This document shows, piece by piece, positions 27,956 to 36,006 of a DNA stretch of 64,000 nucleotides. Source of the DNA: CAVPJW01 sp963705525 (GTDB lineage Bacteria > Acidobacteriota > Vicinamibacteria > Vicinamibacterales > CAVPJW01); assembly GCA_963705525.1 (NCBI GenBank), contig CAVPJW010000002.1, positions 1,054,001 to 1,118,000 on the forward strand, given 5' to 3'. Numbering within the stretch: the first letter of the stretch is position 1; the number at the start of each line of letters is the position of its first letter. Position numbers and translations under genes: made by a program. The notes beneath the pieces are model-generated. The model did no database searches and was not told the origin of the DNA. It saw nothing but the letters and a program-made list of their open reading frames with translations.

Positions 27956-27961
27956 ATTATA
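27956..27961 (-). promoter_or_regulatory. -10 box directly ahead of the carbonic anhydrase-like gene
   Basis: Minus-strand TATAAT ends 7 bases before the ATG at 27946-27948. The spacing would put the transcription start at or next to the start codon, compatible with leaderless translation. Confidence 0.45.
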
Positions 27962-28048
27962 GCGTGCCGCCGTCAGCGATCTCTCGCGGGCCCGAACACG
28001 GTGATGGGACGGCTGGCTTCGGGCCGCCGTTCGGACGACGTCTCGCTG

Positions 28049-28063
28049 GCGCCCTGCGGGCGC
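28049..28063 (-). terminator. GC-rich hairpin at the end of the respiratory operon
   Basis: A perfect 6-bp stem GCGCCC/GGGCGC with a 3-base loop lies immediately after the stop of the octaheme cytochrome gene. No T-tract follows on the minus strand, so a Rho-independent role is uncertain. Confidence 0.3.
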
Positions 28064-30916
28064 TCAGGGAGACGCAATCTGCGGGTCCGATGGAACGGTC
28101 TGCTTTGGATTAGGGCCGCCACGAAGCGTGAGCAGGTGATCGCGGATCGACCGTATTTGTGCATCGGCGTCCCCGCTCAGCTGCGGATAGAATGACTTCG
28201 GATAGTCCGGCCAGAACGACGGCATTCTGGTCCCCGGCTGGATTCGCGCGGGATTCTTGAGCCATTCGAGAATCCATTCCGGCTGCAATCGCGCTGACGC
28301 CATTCGCAGATCGGGCGCGAGGTTGGATGTCGGCTGATCTTTCGGGATCGCGCCCAGCACGTGACACTGCTGGCACTTGAGCAGCTCGAACATGCCCTTG
28401 CCTGGCCCGGCGAGGTTCGACGCGCGCACGGCATCGTGACTCTGAAATGGCCCCATCGAGTTCGAGACCGCTCCGAAGTACCGAATCACATCGTTCAGAT
28501 TCGGATCAGCCAAACCGAACGTGGGCATGCGCACGTCGAGCCACGGTCGGATGGTGATCGGGCCACGGAGAAATGCGTAAAGCCAGTCGGGCTGCACCTT
28601 GGCGCCTTCAGGCGTCAGAAGCGGCGGGGCCAGCGAGGGATCGCTGACGAGCGAACGATATTCCTCACCGCCCTCGCCCTCGATTGTGTGGCACGTCACG
28701 CAGTTTCGCCGTCGTGTGAACTGGCGACCGGCAACGACAGCGTCCCGGTGCGCGGAACGCGGCGGCATGGCCGCCTGCGGCTGGAGATCCCGCTGCAGGC
28801 TCATGATGGCGGTCACCAGGCGTTCAGCCTCCACGTCGCTCACGCCGTAGTCGGGCATGCGCAGCTTGTCGGTCTGCCTCAGCACGCGCCCCTTGTCGAA
28901 GATACGAGGATCCTTCACCTTCTGGTGGAACCAACCGATCTTGGAGTGCTCGATGTCCACGAACCCGAAATCGAGCCGCGCCAGGAGCTTGCTGCCCTCC
29001 TCCGAGAGCTCGATGCCGATCGGCTGCTGTTTCTCGAATCCTTTGATCTCGTGACAGCTGAAGCAGCCGTAACGCGCGATCACGCGCTGGCCAAGCTCGA
29101 TCTGCCGCGTTGACTCATCCATCTTGGCGAGCGTGGCCTTCGCTTCCTCTGAGGGAAGCGTCGCCATCAGATAGTCGAGAAGCACCGCGTCCAACGCCTT
29201 GGCGTCAGGCGTGGCCTTGGCACTCTCCCCCGCCGCGCCCTTGAGAGTCATCAGGTACGTCGCGACGTCCGCGACCTCCTGATCGGTGAGGCGCAGGTCC
29301 GGCATGAACGTCTCGGGGTTGTAGTGTTTGGGATCCCGAACCCAGTCGAAGAGCCACTCATAGGTCGTCTTGTTGCCGATGTTCTCGAGCGGCTGTCCAA
29401 ACGTCCGCCGCGGGCCGGCTTCCGGCCGAGGCATGTTGTCGGTGACGTGGCATCCCAAACAACCGATGGATTTGACGACGGCTTCGCCTCGCTGCGCATC
29501 GCCGCGCGGCGGATTCGTTACCGCGACCTGGTACGTTTCCGACTTGGCAAACAGATACGCGACGGTTGCGTTGATCTCGATCTCATTACGAACGGCGTCC
29601 TCGGAACTGTTCGAGTTCGAGTTGTACCAGGGTTTCGGCATCCACGTGGAGGGCTTGACCGCACGTGGATTGCGAATCCACGTCTTTACCCATTCCGGGT
29701 TCAGCTTCGAAGCCACCTTCGTGAGGATCGGCCCGGGCTTCCGAAGGTTTTCGAAGCCTCGCGTCTTATGGCACGCATAGCAGCCGGCCCGCTCGTACGT
29801 CGCATATGCGAGGCTGAGCCTCGGCGCGCTGGGGATGTACACTTCGCCCCGGTGACAGGACACGCATGCCGCCTCGGTCATGCTCCGCGGAAGCATCGGG
29901 TAGTCCCAGAGATGTGGCTCGACCCAGCCGAATTTCTCCTCCCATTCGTGCTGCTGCTTCGGATCGGCGGGAGTGTGCGCCGAATCACGGAAGCTGATGG
30001 ACTGTCCCATGCCGCCGTGGCAGACCGTGCACCCCACGCGATCGAGCGGGTGAGCCGAATCGCCGCCGAGAAACACCGACAGGTTCGGGTGAGTGGTGTA
30101 CGGCTGCGGGTACTTTTCGTAGCCCTTCTTGTCGATCGCCAGGTGGCAGGTCGTGCAGCGATCCATCTTGGGCACGACCGTGAAGTTCACGTCATCCACC
30201 ACGTTCGGCGTGATGATCTGCTGAACCTTGATGGTCGGCGCCATGAAGTCCAGGAGAGGTGCGTCGCGGAAATAGTCCTTCACGAGGCTGGGATTGATAG
30301 TGGCCAGCCTCTTTCGAAGTCTCGTCTGCTCGGCTGTCAGCTCCTCGATCTTCTTGGTGGCGTCGATCAGCTCCCCGGTAAACTTGCTGAGTTCCTGCTG
30401 GACCTTCGCGCGCTCGGCGGTGATCCGCTCGACATCCAGGTTGAGGTCGTTCAGCCGGCGCTCGAGCTCCTCGACGTGTTGCCGTTTTCGGTCTGCGCTG
30501 GCCTCACCCTTGTCCCTCGACACCTCGTAATCGTACCGATCGACGTCGTAGGTCGCCTTGGTGAACTGCGCCTCCTGGTTCGCGCGATACAGCCGGGCGT
30601 CAATCTGTTTGAGCTGTGACTGCAGCTCGTCGACCTTCTGCTGATTCGTCTTGGCTTTCTTATCCCCTTCGGCGCGCTCTGCTTCGAGCGTCTTGAGGCG
30701 ATTGCGATCCACTCTCCGGCCCGCCTGGTCGAGCGTCGCCCGCGTGACCTCGATCTCGAGGCTGTTGAAGTTGCGCTGGGTCTTCTTCCATTCCCGGTCG
30801 TAGTCATCCCAGACCATCCAGATGACCGACAAGAACAGAAAGAGACTCGAAACCGCAAAGACCACATTCAGGAAATCGATGTTGTAGGCGTGCCCGACAG
30901 CTTTTTTCTCAGCCAT
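28064..30916 (-). CDS. Membrane-anchored octaheme c-type cytochrome with long coiled coil
   Basis: 950 residues. One N-terminal membrane helix (about 15-35, VVFAVSSLFLFLSVIWMVW) is followed by a charged coiled coil (about 40-215). Eight CxxCH heme c motifs come next, near residues 254 (CTTCH), 294 (CTVCH), 351 (CVSCH), 378 (CYACH), 485 (CLGCH), 617 (CFSCH), 739 (CVTCH) and 847 (CQQCH). No cleavable signal is needed; the helix should anchor it with hemes in the periplasm. Last gene of a five-gene operon with cytochrome b halves and a Rieske protein. It is therefore the likely electron exit module of a quinol:cytochrome c oxidoreductase (inference). The coiled coil is unusual for a cytochrome. 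Confidence 0.9.
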   Translation of the reverse strand: MAEKKAVGHAYNIDFLNVVFAVSSLFLFLSVIWMVWDDYDREWKKTQRNFNSLEIEVTRATLDQAGRRVDRNRLKTLEAERAEGDKKAKTNQQKVDELQSQLKQIDARLYRANQEAQFTKATYDVDRYDYEVSRDKGEASADRKRQHVEELERRLNDLNLDVERITAERAKVQQELSKFTGELIDATKKIEELTAEQTRLRKRLATINPSLVKDYFRDAPLLDFMAPTIKVQQIITPNVVDDVNFTVVPKMDRCTTCHLAIDKKGYEKYPQPYTTHPNLSVFLGGDSAHPLDRVGCTVCHGGMGQSISFRDSAHTPADPKQQHEWEEKFGWVEPHLWDYPMLPRSMTEAACVSCHRGEVYIPSAPRLSLAYATYERAGCYACHKTRGFENLRKPGPILTKVASKLNPEWVKTWIRNPRAVKPSTWMPKPWYNSNSNSSEDAVRNEIEINATVAYLFAKSETYQVAVTNPPRGDAQRGEAVVKSIGCLGCHVTDNMPRPEAGPRRTFGQPLENIGNKTTYEWLFDWVRDPKHYNPETFMPDLRLTDQEVADVATYLMTLKGAAGESAKATPDAKALDAVLLDYLMATLPSEEAKATLAKMDESTRQIELGQRVIARYGCFSCHEIKGFEKQQPIGIELSEEGSKLLARLDFGFVDIEHSKIGWFHQKVKDPRIFDKGRVLRQTDKLRMPDYGVSDVEAERLVTAIMSLQRDLQPQAAMPPRSAHRDAVVAGRQFTRRRNCVTCHTIEGEGGEEYRSLVSDPSLAPPLLTPEGAKVQPDWLYAFLRGPITIRPWLDVRMPTFGLADPNLNDVIRYFGAVSNSMGPFQSHDAVRASNLAGPGKGMFELLKCQQCHVLGAIPKDQPTSNLAPDLRMASARLQPEWILEWLKNPARIQPGTRMPSFWPDYPKSFYPQLSGDADAQIRSIRDHLLTLRGGPNPKQTVPSDPQIASP

Positions 30917-30959
30917 GACTCACATCGAGTCCGGGAGGGTTCAGCCCCTTCCGGTGCGC

Positions 30960-32036
30960 TCAGATATTGAAGAAGAATTCCGGGATCGCGACGATGTACT
31001 TCAGATTGACTATCCACCGCAACAGCATCTTCACCGGCAGCGCCATCATCATCAGAAACAGAAACACGGCCACGTAGTACCGGGGAGCGCCTAGCTTTTC
31101 GTAGTAGCCCTTCAACCATCGCCGCGCGAGCAGCACCGGCAGCGCGAAGACGTACAGGATTACCAGCAGAATCCCGAAGATCTCCCGCACGAACCAGTTC
31201 GATGGCAGTCCTTGTTTCAGACCCAGGACCCATATGTACTCGGACAAATTGACGTTCGTCAGAGCCTCAAGCTTGTGAATATCCCAGTAGTCGAATGGGC
31301 CGAAGAAGTTCCAGTTCGGTCCCCTCAGAAACGTGCCGAGGACGATGAGCGACGCCCACAGAATGACGAACCCGAACAGAAAGATCGTGATCTCTGCCTT
31401 GCGCTCCGCAAACGTAAAGTAGCCGTTTCCCTTCGGGTTTTTATCAATATACGGGATGGCAATCAGCCCTACGATGATGAGGCTTGGGAGAACGACGCCC
31501 GCCAGCCACGGGTCGAAGTAGACGAGCATCTCCTGCAGTCCGAGGAAGTACCATGGAGCCTTCGACGGATTCGGCGTCACCGAACGATTGGCGGGCTGCT
31601 CGAGCGGCGCCTTCAGAAAGATCGACCAGACGATAAGGACCACCGAACAGAGAATCAAGGAGATCAGTTCCGTGTACACGAGGTCCGGCCACACCCACAC
31701 GCGATCCGACTCGTCCTTCTCGATCGGAGGCTGACCAGCCGTAATCCGGCGATCGTTCAAGACTCCCTGCCGGAGGGAATACCAGGTGAAGAAGACCAAA
31801 AGGAATATCAGCCCGACGATGGGAACGTTGTCGGGCTTGGTGATGATCAAACGGAAATTCGGGTCGAAGCCGCCGGCGATGAAGAACACCGTGATGAGGC
31901 CAAGCAGGCCGTACCCCACCGAATTGGACGCGAACTTGTCCCGCTTCCAGACCATCACGATGAGGGCCGCGACGCCCAGCAGAAAGAACAGCTTGGGGTT
32001 GGCCAGAAAGTTGATGAAATCCTTCAGGAAGCTCAT
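30960..32036 (-). CDS. Cytochrome b C-terminal half (subunit IV-like) with extra membrane helices
   Basis: 358 residues, much longer than a b6f subunit IV. Three hydrophobic helices at about 13-30, 41-58 and 71-88 precede the cytochrome b C-domain. Further helices follow at about 122-142, 180-198, 215-235 and two more near the C-terminus. The quinol-site motif is KAPWYFLGLQE: A160-P161-W162-Y163 replaces the classic PEWY, as in some menaquinol-using relatives. It pairs with the N-terminal half encoded 42 bases upstream. Inner-membrane subunit of the bc-type complex. Confidence 0.85.
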   Translation of the reverse strand: MSFLKDFINFLANPKLFFLLGVAALIVMVWKRDKFASNSVGYGLLGLITVFFIAGGFDPNFRLIITKPDNVPIVGLIFLLVFFTWYSLRQGVLNDRRITAGQPPIEKDESDRVWVWPDLVYTELISLILCSVVLIVWSIFLKAPLEQPANRSVTPNPSKAPWYFLGLQEMLVYFDPWLAGVVLPSLIIVGLIAIPYIDKNPKGNGYFTFAERKAEITIFLFGFVILWASLIVLGTFLRGPNWNFFGPFDYWDIHKLEALTNVNLSEYIWVLGLKQGLPSNWFVREIFGILLVILYVFALPVLLARRWLKGYYEKLGAPRYYVAVFLFLMMMALPVKMLLRWIVNLKYIVAIPEFFFNI

Positions 32037-32078
32037 AAGTGTCTCAAGCTCTGAGAATCCACCGGGTCAAAGCAACGT

Positions 32079-32894
32079 CTAGAGCGGCCCGCTGATGCCG
32101 CCGTCCTTGCGCACGCGCCAGAAGTGCACGGCCATCAGAACTGCGATGGCCAGCGGAAGACCGACGCAGTGCAGGACGTAGAACCGCAGCAACGCGCCTT
32201 CGCCGACGAACGTCCCCCCGAGCAGCGCGAACCGCGCGTCGTCTCCCGAATGAATCAGTTTCACATCGCCAATGGCAAGCAGTGCCGCCCCGGGGCCTTC
32301 GTGGCCAAGGAACGGTGTCGCGCGCGCCATGTTCGATCCCACCGTGATGGCCCAGATTGCGAGCTGGTCCCAGGGCAGGAGATATCCGGTGAAGGACAGG
32401 AGGAGCGTCAGGACGAGCATGATGACGCCCACGCTCCAGTTGAATTCGCGCGGTGGCTTGTACGAGCCTGTCATGAACACGCGGAACATGTGAAGCCACA
32501 CGGTGATCACCATCGCGTGGGCTCCCCACCGGTGCATCTCGCGCATGATGCCGAGCGGCACATGCTCGCGAAGGCCGACGATGTCCGTGTAGGCGTATTC
32601 AAGCGTCGGCCTGTAGTAGAACATCAACAGCAACCCGGTGAATGTCAGCACCAGGAACAGGAAGAAACTCAGTCCGCCCATGCACCAGGTGTAGCGGAGT
32701 CTGACGCCCGACTTTCTGAGACGAACGGGATGGAGGTGCAGGAAGACGTTCGTCAACATCACCAGCACCCGGTTGCGATCGGTCGTCGGCCGGCCGTGCC
32801 GAAACACGGACGTCCAGACTTGCGTTTCGGTCAACCAGTTCCAAGCGCGTTCGAGCGCGCCAGGTTGAGGTTCTACGGTCTTGGAGTCGGCCAT
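32079..32894 (-). CDS. Cytochrome b N-terminal half (b6-like, diheme)
   Basis: 271 residues, four-helix cytochrome b6-type subunit. Heme-ligand histidines are visible in MHRWGAHAMV and WLHMFRVF (second helix) and in LHCVGLPLAIAVLMAVHFW (fourth helix). SFTGYLLPWDQLA matches the family Qo-side loop. It holds the two b hemes that carry electrons across the inner membrane. Five bases after the Rieske gene and 42 before the C-terminal half. Confidence 0.92.
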   Translation of the reverse strand: MADSKTVEPQPGALERAWNWLTETQVWTSVFRHGRPTTDRNRVLVMLTNVFLHLHPVRLRKSGVRLRYTWCMGGLSFFLFLVLTFTGLLLMFYYRPTLEYAYTDIVGLREHVPLGIMREMHRWGAHAMVITVWLHMFRVFMTGSYKPPREFNWSVGVIMLVLTLLLSFTGYLLPWDQLAIWAITVGSNMARATPFLGHEGPGAALLAIGDVKLIHSGDDARFALLGGTFVGEGALLRFYVLHCVGLPLAIAVLMAVHFWRVRKDGGISGPL

Positions 32895-32899
32895 ATGCG

Positions 32900-33628
32900 C
32901 TAGACCTTCAGGAACGCCTCAGGATCGATCCACTGCCCCAGCTCGTACTGAAACTTTCTACTCTTGTCCACGAGGATCTGCCCATCGTCGGCAAGCACGA
33001 CACGGCATCGTTCGAGCGGTCGGGGCGCCGGACCCTCGAAGTTGATGCCCGTCACGCGGAATCCGCTGCCGTGGCACGGGCACTTGAACTTGCCTTCCGC
33101 CGAAAGAAAGTTCGGTGTGCAACCCAGATGCGTGCACGTCGTCAGGAGCGCGTAGAAACCGCTGGCATGCTGCACGAGATCGTCAGGCGTGCGAACGAGC
33201 CAGACGCCAAACTTTTCCTTCCAGCGCTCGTCCACGCCGGGCCCGTACTCGACCGGGAAGCCCGCTTTGAATTGCTGGGGCGGCTCGTTCAACACATTGG
33301 GAAACATGAAACGGCCCGTCGCCGCGAGCGCTGCGGCCGACGCGGCCGAAAACGCCCCCCAGGCCAGCCCGATCCACACGCGGCGGGTCACCAGCGGTGA
33401 CGTGTCGTCGGCGTCACGCGCCGGAGCGGCGGCCTTGGCGGCGGCCACAACCGATGCAGATGCCGCAGTCGTCGTCTTTCCACTCAGGTCCGGAAGCGGT
33501 GCGGCGGGCTTGGCGGCTGGACGCACTGCCGGAGCGGGCTTGGGCGCCGCCGACTGAGCAGCCGCAACCGGCTTCGGCGACTCTGGTGCGTCGCCGTCTG
33601 TTAGGGGTGTATTGGGGTCGTCAGCCAT
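32900..33628 (-). CDS. Rieske iron-sulfur subunit with long Ala/Pro-rich N-terminus
   Basis: 242 residues. An Ala/Pro/Lys-rich, probably disordered segment (about 1-75) precedes a membrane helix (about 83-107, VWIGLAWGAFSAASAAALAATG). The Rieske domain follows, with both cluster-binding boxes CTHLGC and CPCHGSGF. It moves electrons from quinol to the cytochrome c partner on the periplasmic side. The extended N-terminus is atypical and would lie in the cytoplasm by the positive-inside rule (inference). Twelve bases downstream of the HEAT protein gene. Confidence 0.92.
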   Translation of the reverse strand: MADDPNTPLTDGDAPESPKPVAAAQSAAPKPAPAVRPAAKPAAPLPDLSGKTTTAASASVVAAAKAAAPARDADDTSPLVTRRVWIGLAWGAFSAASAAALAATGRFMFPNVLNEPPQQFKAGFPVEYGPGVDERWKEKFGVWLVRTPDDLVQHASGFYALLTTCTHLGCTPNFLSAEGKFKCPCHGSGFRVTGINFEGPAPRPLERCRVVLADDGQILVDKSRKFQYELGQWIDPEAFLKV

Positions 33629-33640
33629 GCAGAGAACCTC

Positions 33641-34546
33641 TCAAGCCTTACCATCCATCGTCTTCAACGCCTCGAGCGCGGCTTGCCTGACGCGGAGGCT
33701 CTCGTCGCTTTGACTGATGGTCACCACGGTGTCGCGCATGCCCTCGTCCTTGAGAGCGCCCACAGCACGAAGCCCGGAAATCATCACGTCGCCGACCGGA
33801 TCGATGTCTTCGTCGGGCCTGGCCGGAATCGTCACGGTCTGCCTGACGTAGTCGCGATCGATCATGTGCCGGAGCACGGGGAGGCTTTCCCGGTTGCCAT
33901 GCCTCGCCAGCGCGACCGCCGCATTCCACTGTACGTCGGGCACTGAATCGTTGAGCGCCGCACGCAGTGTGATGGTCTGGGCATCTCCGGGAAGGGCGCC
34001 GAGTGCGAAGACCGCCATCTTTCGGACGCCCGCATCCTGGGACTCATACATCCGCTGAACGGCCGGAACGACCGCGGGATCGCCCGCTGAACCCAGAGCC
34101 CAGATGGCACTGATGCGCGTCTCGCTGTCGGGATCGTCGAGCGCCTCGACCAGGAGCTCGCTGGCGCGAACGGGAAAAGGCCGGTCCAGCCGCCCGAGTG
34201 CCAGGGCCAGATACCGCCGTACCCGCGGATCGTCGCCCTTGGACTGCTCGAAGGCTCTAATCAGGCCGGGCACGAGCGTCTTGTCCTCAGCCCGCACCTT
34301 GGGATCGGCCATCAGGCGCGAGAGCTCGTAGGCTGCCGGCCAGCGGCGATTCGTTCCCCCGGAGTGAATCTCGGCTAGATAGTCCTGTGCGCTGCGCTCG
34401 TCGGTGACCATCATTCGAAAGCCGAGATACACGAGCGACGTCACTGCCACCACGGTCAAGGGAATCAGAAAAAACTGAACAGCCAGGGCGGGCGCCGCTG
34501 CCAGGGGATTGCGAGTCGCGATCTCGCGCTCGACCAGCTTATCCAT
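33641..34546 (-). CDS. Membrane-anchored HEAT-repeat protein of the bc-type operon
   Basis: 301 residues. One N-terminal membrane helix (about 22-45, PALAVQFFLIPLTVVAVTSLVYLG) is followed by tandem HEAT-like helical repeats (LVEALDDPDSETRISAIWAL, VPAVQRMYESQDAGVRKMA, RAALNDSVPDVQWNAAVALA). No cofactor motif. It is the first gene of the respiratory operon, so a scaffold or assembly role for the complex is likely, but that is inferred from position only. Confidence 0.75.
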   Translation of the reverse strand: MDKLVEREIATRNPLAAAPALAVQFFLIPLTVVAVTSLVYLGFRMMVTDERSAQDYLAEIHSGGTNRRWPAAYELSRLMADPKVRAEDKTLVPGLIRAFEQSKGDDPRVRRYLALALGRLDRPFPVRASELLVEALDDPDSETRISAIWALGSAGDPAVVPAVQRMYESQDAGVRKMAVFALGALPGDAQTITLRAALNDSVPDVQWNAAVALARHGNRESLPVLRHMIDRDYVRQTVTIPARPDEDIDPVGDVMISGLRAVGALKDEGMRDTVVTISQSDESLRVRQAALEALKTMDGKA

Positions 34547-34639
34547 CTAGGCGGTGGAAAAAAGTGATGATGAGAGCCTCTGCAAGTCCAAGCTGTTCAG
34601 TTTTTTACTACGATCGCCCGCCATCGTCAAGCCAGCGCG

Positions 34640-35194
34640 TCAGATCCGCGGCAGCGTGACATCCAGCTGGGCTTGATACTTGCCTTTCTTGTCCGCATAG
34701 GACACCGCGCACGGTTCGTCACTCTCGAAGAAGAGCACCTGCGCAATGCCTTCATTGGCATAGATTCTTGCCGGAAGCGGGGTCGTGTTCGAGATTTCGA
34801 GTGTGGCCGTCCCCTCCCACTCGGGCTCGAACGGGGTCACATTGACGATGATGCCGCACCGCGCGTAGGTCGACTTGCCAAGGCAGACGGTCAGGACGTT
34901 TCGCGGAATCCGGAAGTACTCGACGGTCCTCGCGAGCGCAAACGAGTTCGGCGGGACAATGCAGACATCGGCCTTGAGATCGACGAACGACCTCGGGTCG
35001 AACTTCTTGGGGTCGATGACCGTCGAGTTGATATTGGTGAACACCTTGAACTCGTCCGCCACCCGGATGTCGTACCCGTATGACGACACGCCGAATGAGA
35101 TGACACCCGAGCGAACCTGACTGTCGACGAACGGCTCGATCATCCGGTGCTCGAGCGCCATGCGTTTGATCCAGGTATCGGGTTTGATGCTCAT
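34640..35194 (-). CDS. dcd: dCTP deaminase
   Basis: 184 residues, trimeric dUTPase-fold enzyme supplying dUTP for thymidylate synthesis. Family motifs SYGYDIRVADEF and TPFEPEWEGTATLEISNTTPLP are present, as is LGKSTYARCGI. The length suits the monofunctional or bifunctional type; I cannot separate the two. The DUF2905 gene is 27 bases upstream. Confidence 0.92.
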   Translation of the reverse strand: MSIKPDTWIKRMALEHRMIEPFVDSQVRSGVISFGVSSYGYDIRVADEFKVFTNINSTVIDPKKFDPRSFVDLKADVCIVPPNSFALARTVEYFRIPRNVLTVCLGKSTYARCGIIVNVTPFEPEWEGTATLEISNTTPLPARIYANEGIAQVLFFESDEPCAVSYADKKGKYQAQLDVTLPRI

Positions 35195-35221
35195 GGGCGC
35201 CTTGATCTTGTGCCGGTGGCT

Positions 35222-35416
35222 CTATTTGCGTAGGAACATCAGAAGCAGGGTCAGCAGCCCGCTAATGACGAGAGACGTCACGACCGGAAAATAGAACGTG
35301 AAGTTACCACGCCGCACCATGACGTCGCCCGGAAGTCGTCCGATCGGAACCCCGGCCATCATGGCGAGGCCCAGGGCTGCAACCGCAAGTCCGGCAACGA
35401 AGAGGAATTTTCCCAT
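35222..35416 (-). CDS. DUF2905 small membrane protein
   Basis: 64 residues with two hydrophobic helices flanking the conserved IGRLPGDVMVRRGNFTFYFP segment, the signature of the DUF2905 family. Inner-membrane protein of unknown role. Lies between ndk and dcd with short gaps. Confidence 0.88.
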   Translation of the reverse strand: MGKFLFVAGLAVAALGLAMMAGVPIGRLPGDVMVRRGNFTFYFPVVTSLVISGLLTLLLMFLRK

Positions 35417-35444
35417 GACGACTCGGCTGGCCCGCGAACAGCGC

Positions 35445-35864
35445 CTAGCCGGCCCTTAAGTCCAGTCCCGAAAAGAAATATCCCAACTCGACTGACGCCG
35501 TGTCCGGCCCATCCGACCCGTGCGTCGCGTTGCGCTCGATCGACGTCGCAAACTCCCGCCTGATCGTGCCGGCGTCGGCCTTGGCCGGATCGGTCGCCCC
35601 CATCAGGCTCCTCCAGCGGCGAATCGCATCAGGAGCTTCCAGGGCCATGACGATTGATGGCCCGGACGACATGAACTCCGTCAAGCTCTTGAAGAAGGGG
35701 CGTTCGCGGTGAACGTGGTAAAAGCCTTCAGCATCCGATCGTGACAGATGGACCATGCGGAGCGCACGAATCGTGAAGCCATCGGCCTCAATCCGCTCCA
35801 GGATCTTTCCGGCTACGCGCCGCTCGACGGCATCGGGTTTGATTATCGCCAGCGTTTGTTCCAT
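35445..35864 (-). CDS. ndk: Nucleoside diphosphate kinase
   Basis: 139 residues, standard length. Transfers the gamma-phosphate between NTPs and NDPs through a phosphohistidine, H115 in NATHGSD. N-terminal TLAIIKPDAVE is conserved. A TATAAT lies 14 bases upstream of the ATG. Together with dcd it forms a small nucleotide-metabolism group. Confidence 0.96.
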   Translation of the reverse strand: MEQTLAIIKPDAVERRVAGKILERIEADGFTIRALRMVHLSRSDAEGFYHVHRERPFFKSLTEFMSSGPSIVMALEAPDAIRRWRSLMGATDPAKADAGTIRREFATSIERNATHGSDGPDTASVELGYFFSGLDLRAG

Positions 35865-35878
35865 ATCCGCGGTCCCGG

Positions 35879-35884
35879 ATTATA
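35879..35884 (-). promoter_or_regulatory. -10 box for ndk
   Basis: Minus-strand TATAAT 14 bases before the ndk ATG. The best -35 candidate is GTGAAC at 35901-35906 with a 16-base spacer, a weak match. Confidence 0.45.
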
Positions 35885-35955
35885 TCAAGGGGGCTTCGAC
35901 GTTCACGTTGCCTTCACGCACTGGCAGGCGGCTAGACGGCCACGGGCGTACACAA

Positions 35956-35981
35956 CGAGGGGCCGCCACAGCAGCCCCTCG
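35956..35981 (-). terminator. Inverted repeat after the 2-oxoacid oxidoreductase operon
   Basis: CGAGGGGC and GCCCCTCG form a perfect 8-bp stem with a 10-base loop, 25 bases after the beta-subunit stop. The minus strand continues TTGTGT, a weak T-rich tail, so termination is plausible but not certain. Confidence 0.4.
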
Positions 35982-36006
35982 CCAGACACGAACCTGACGT
36001 CGTTCC

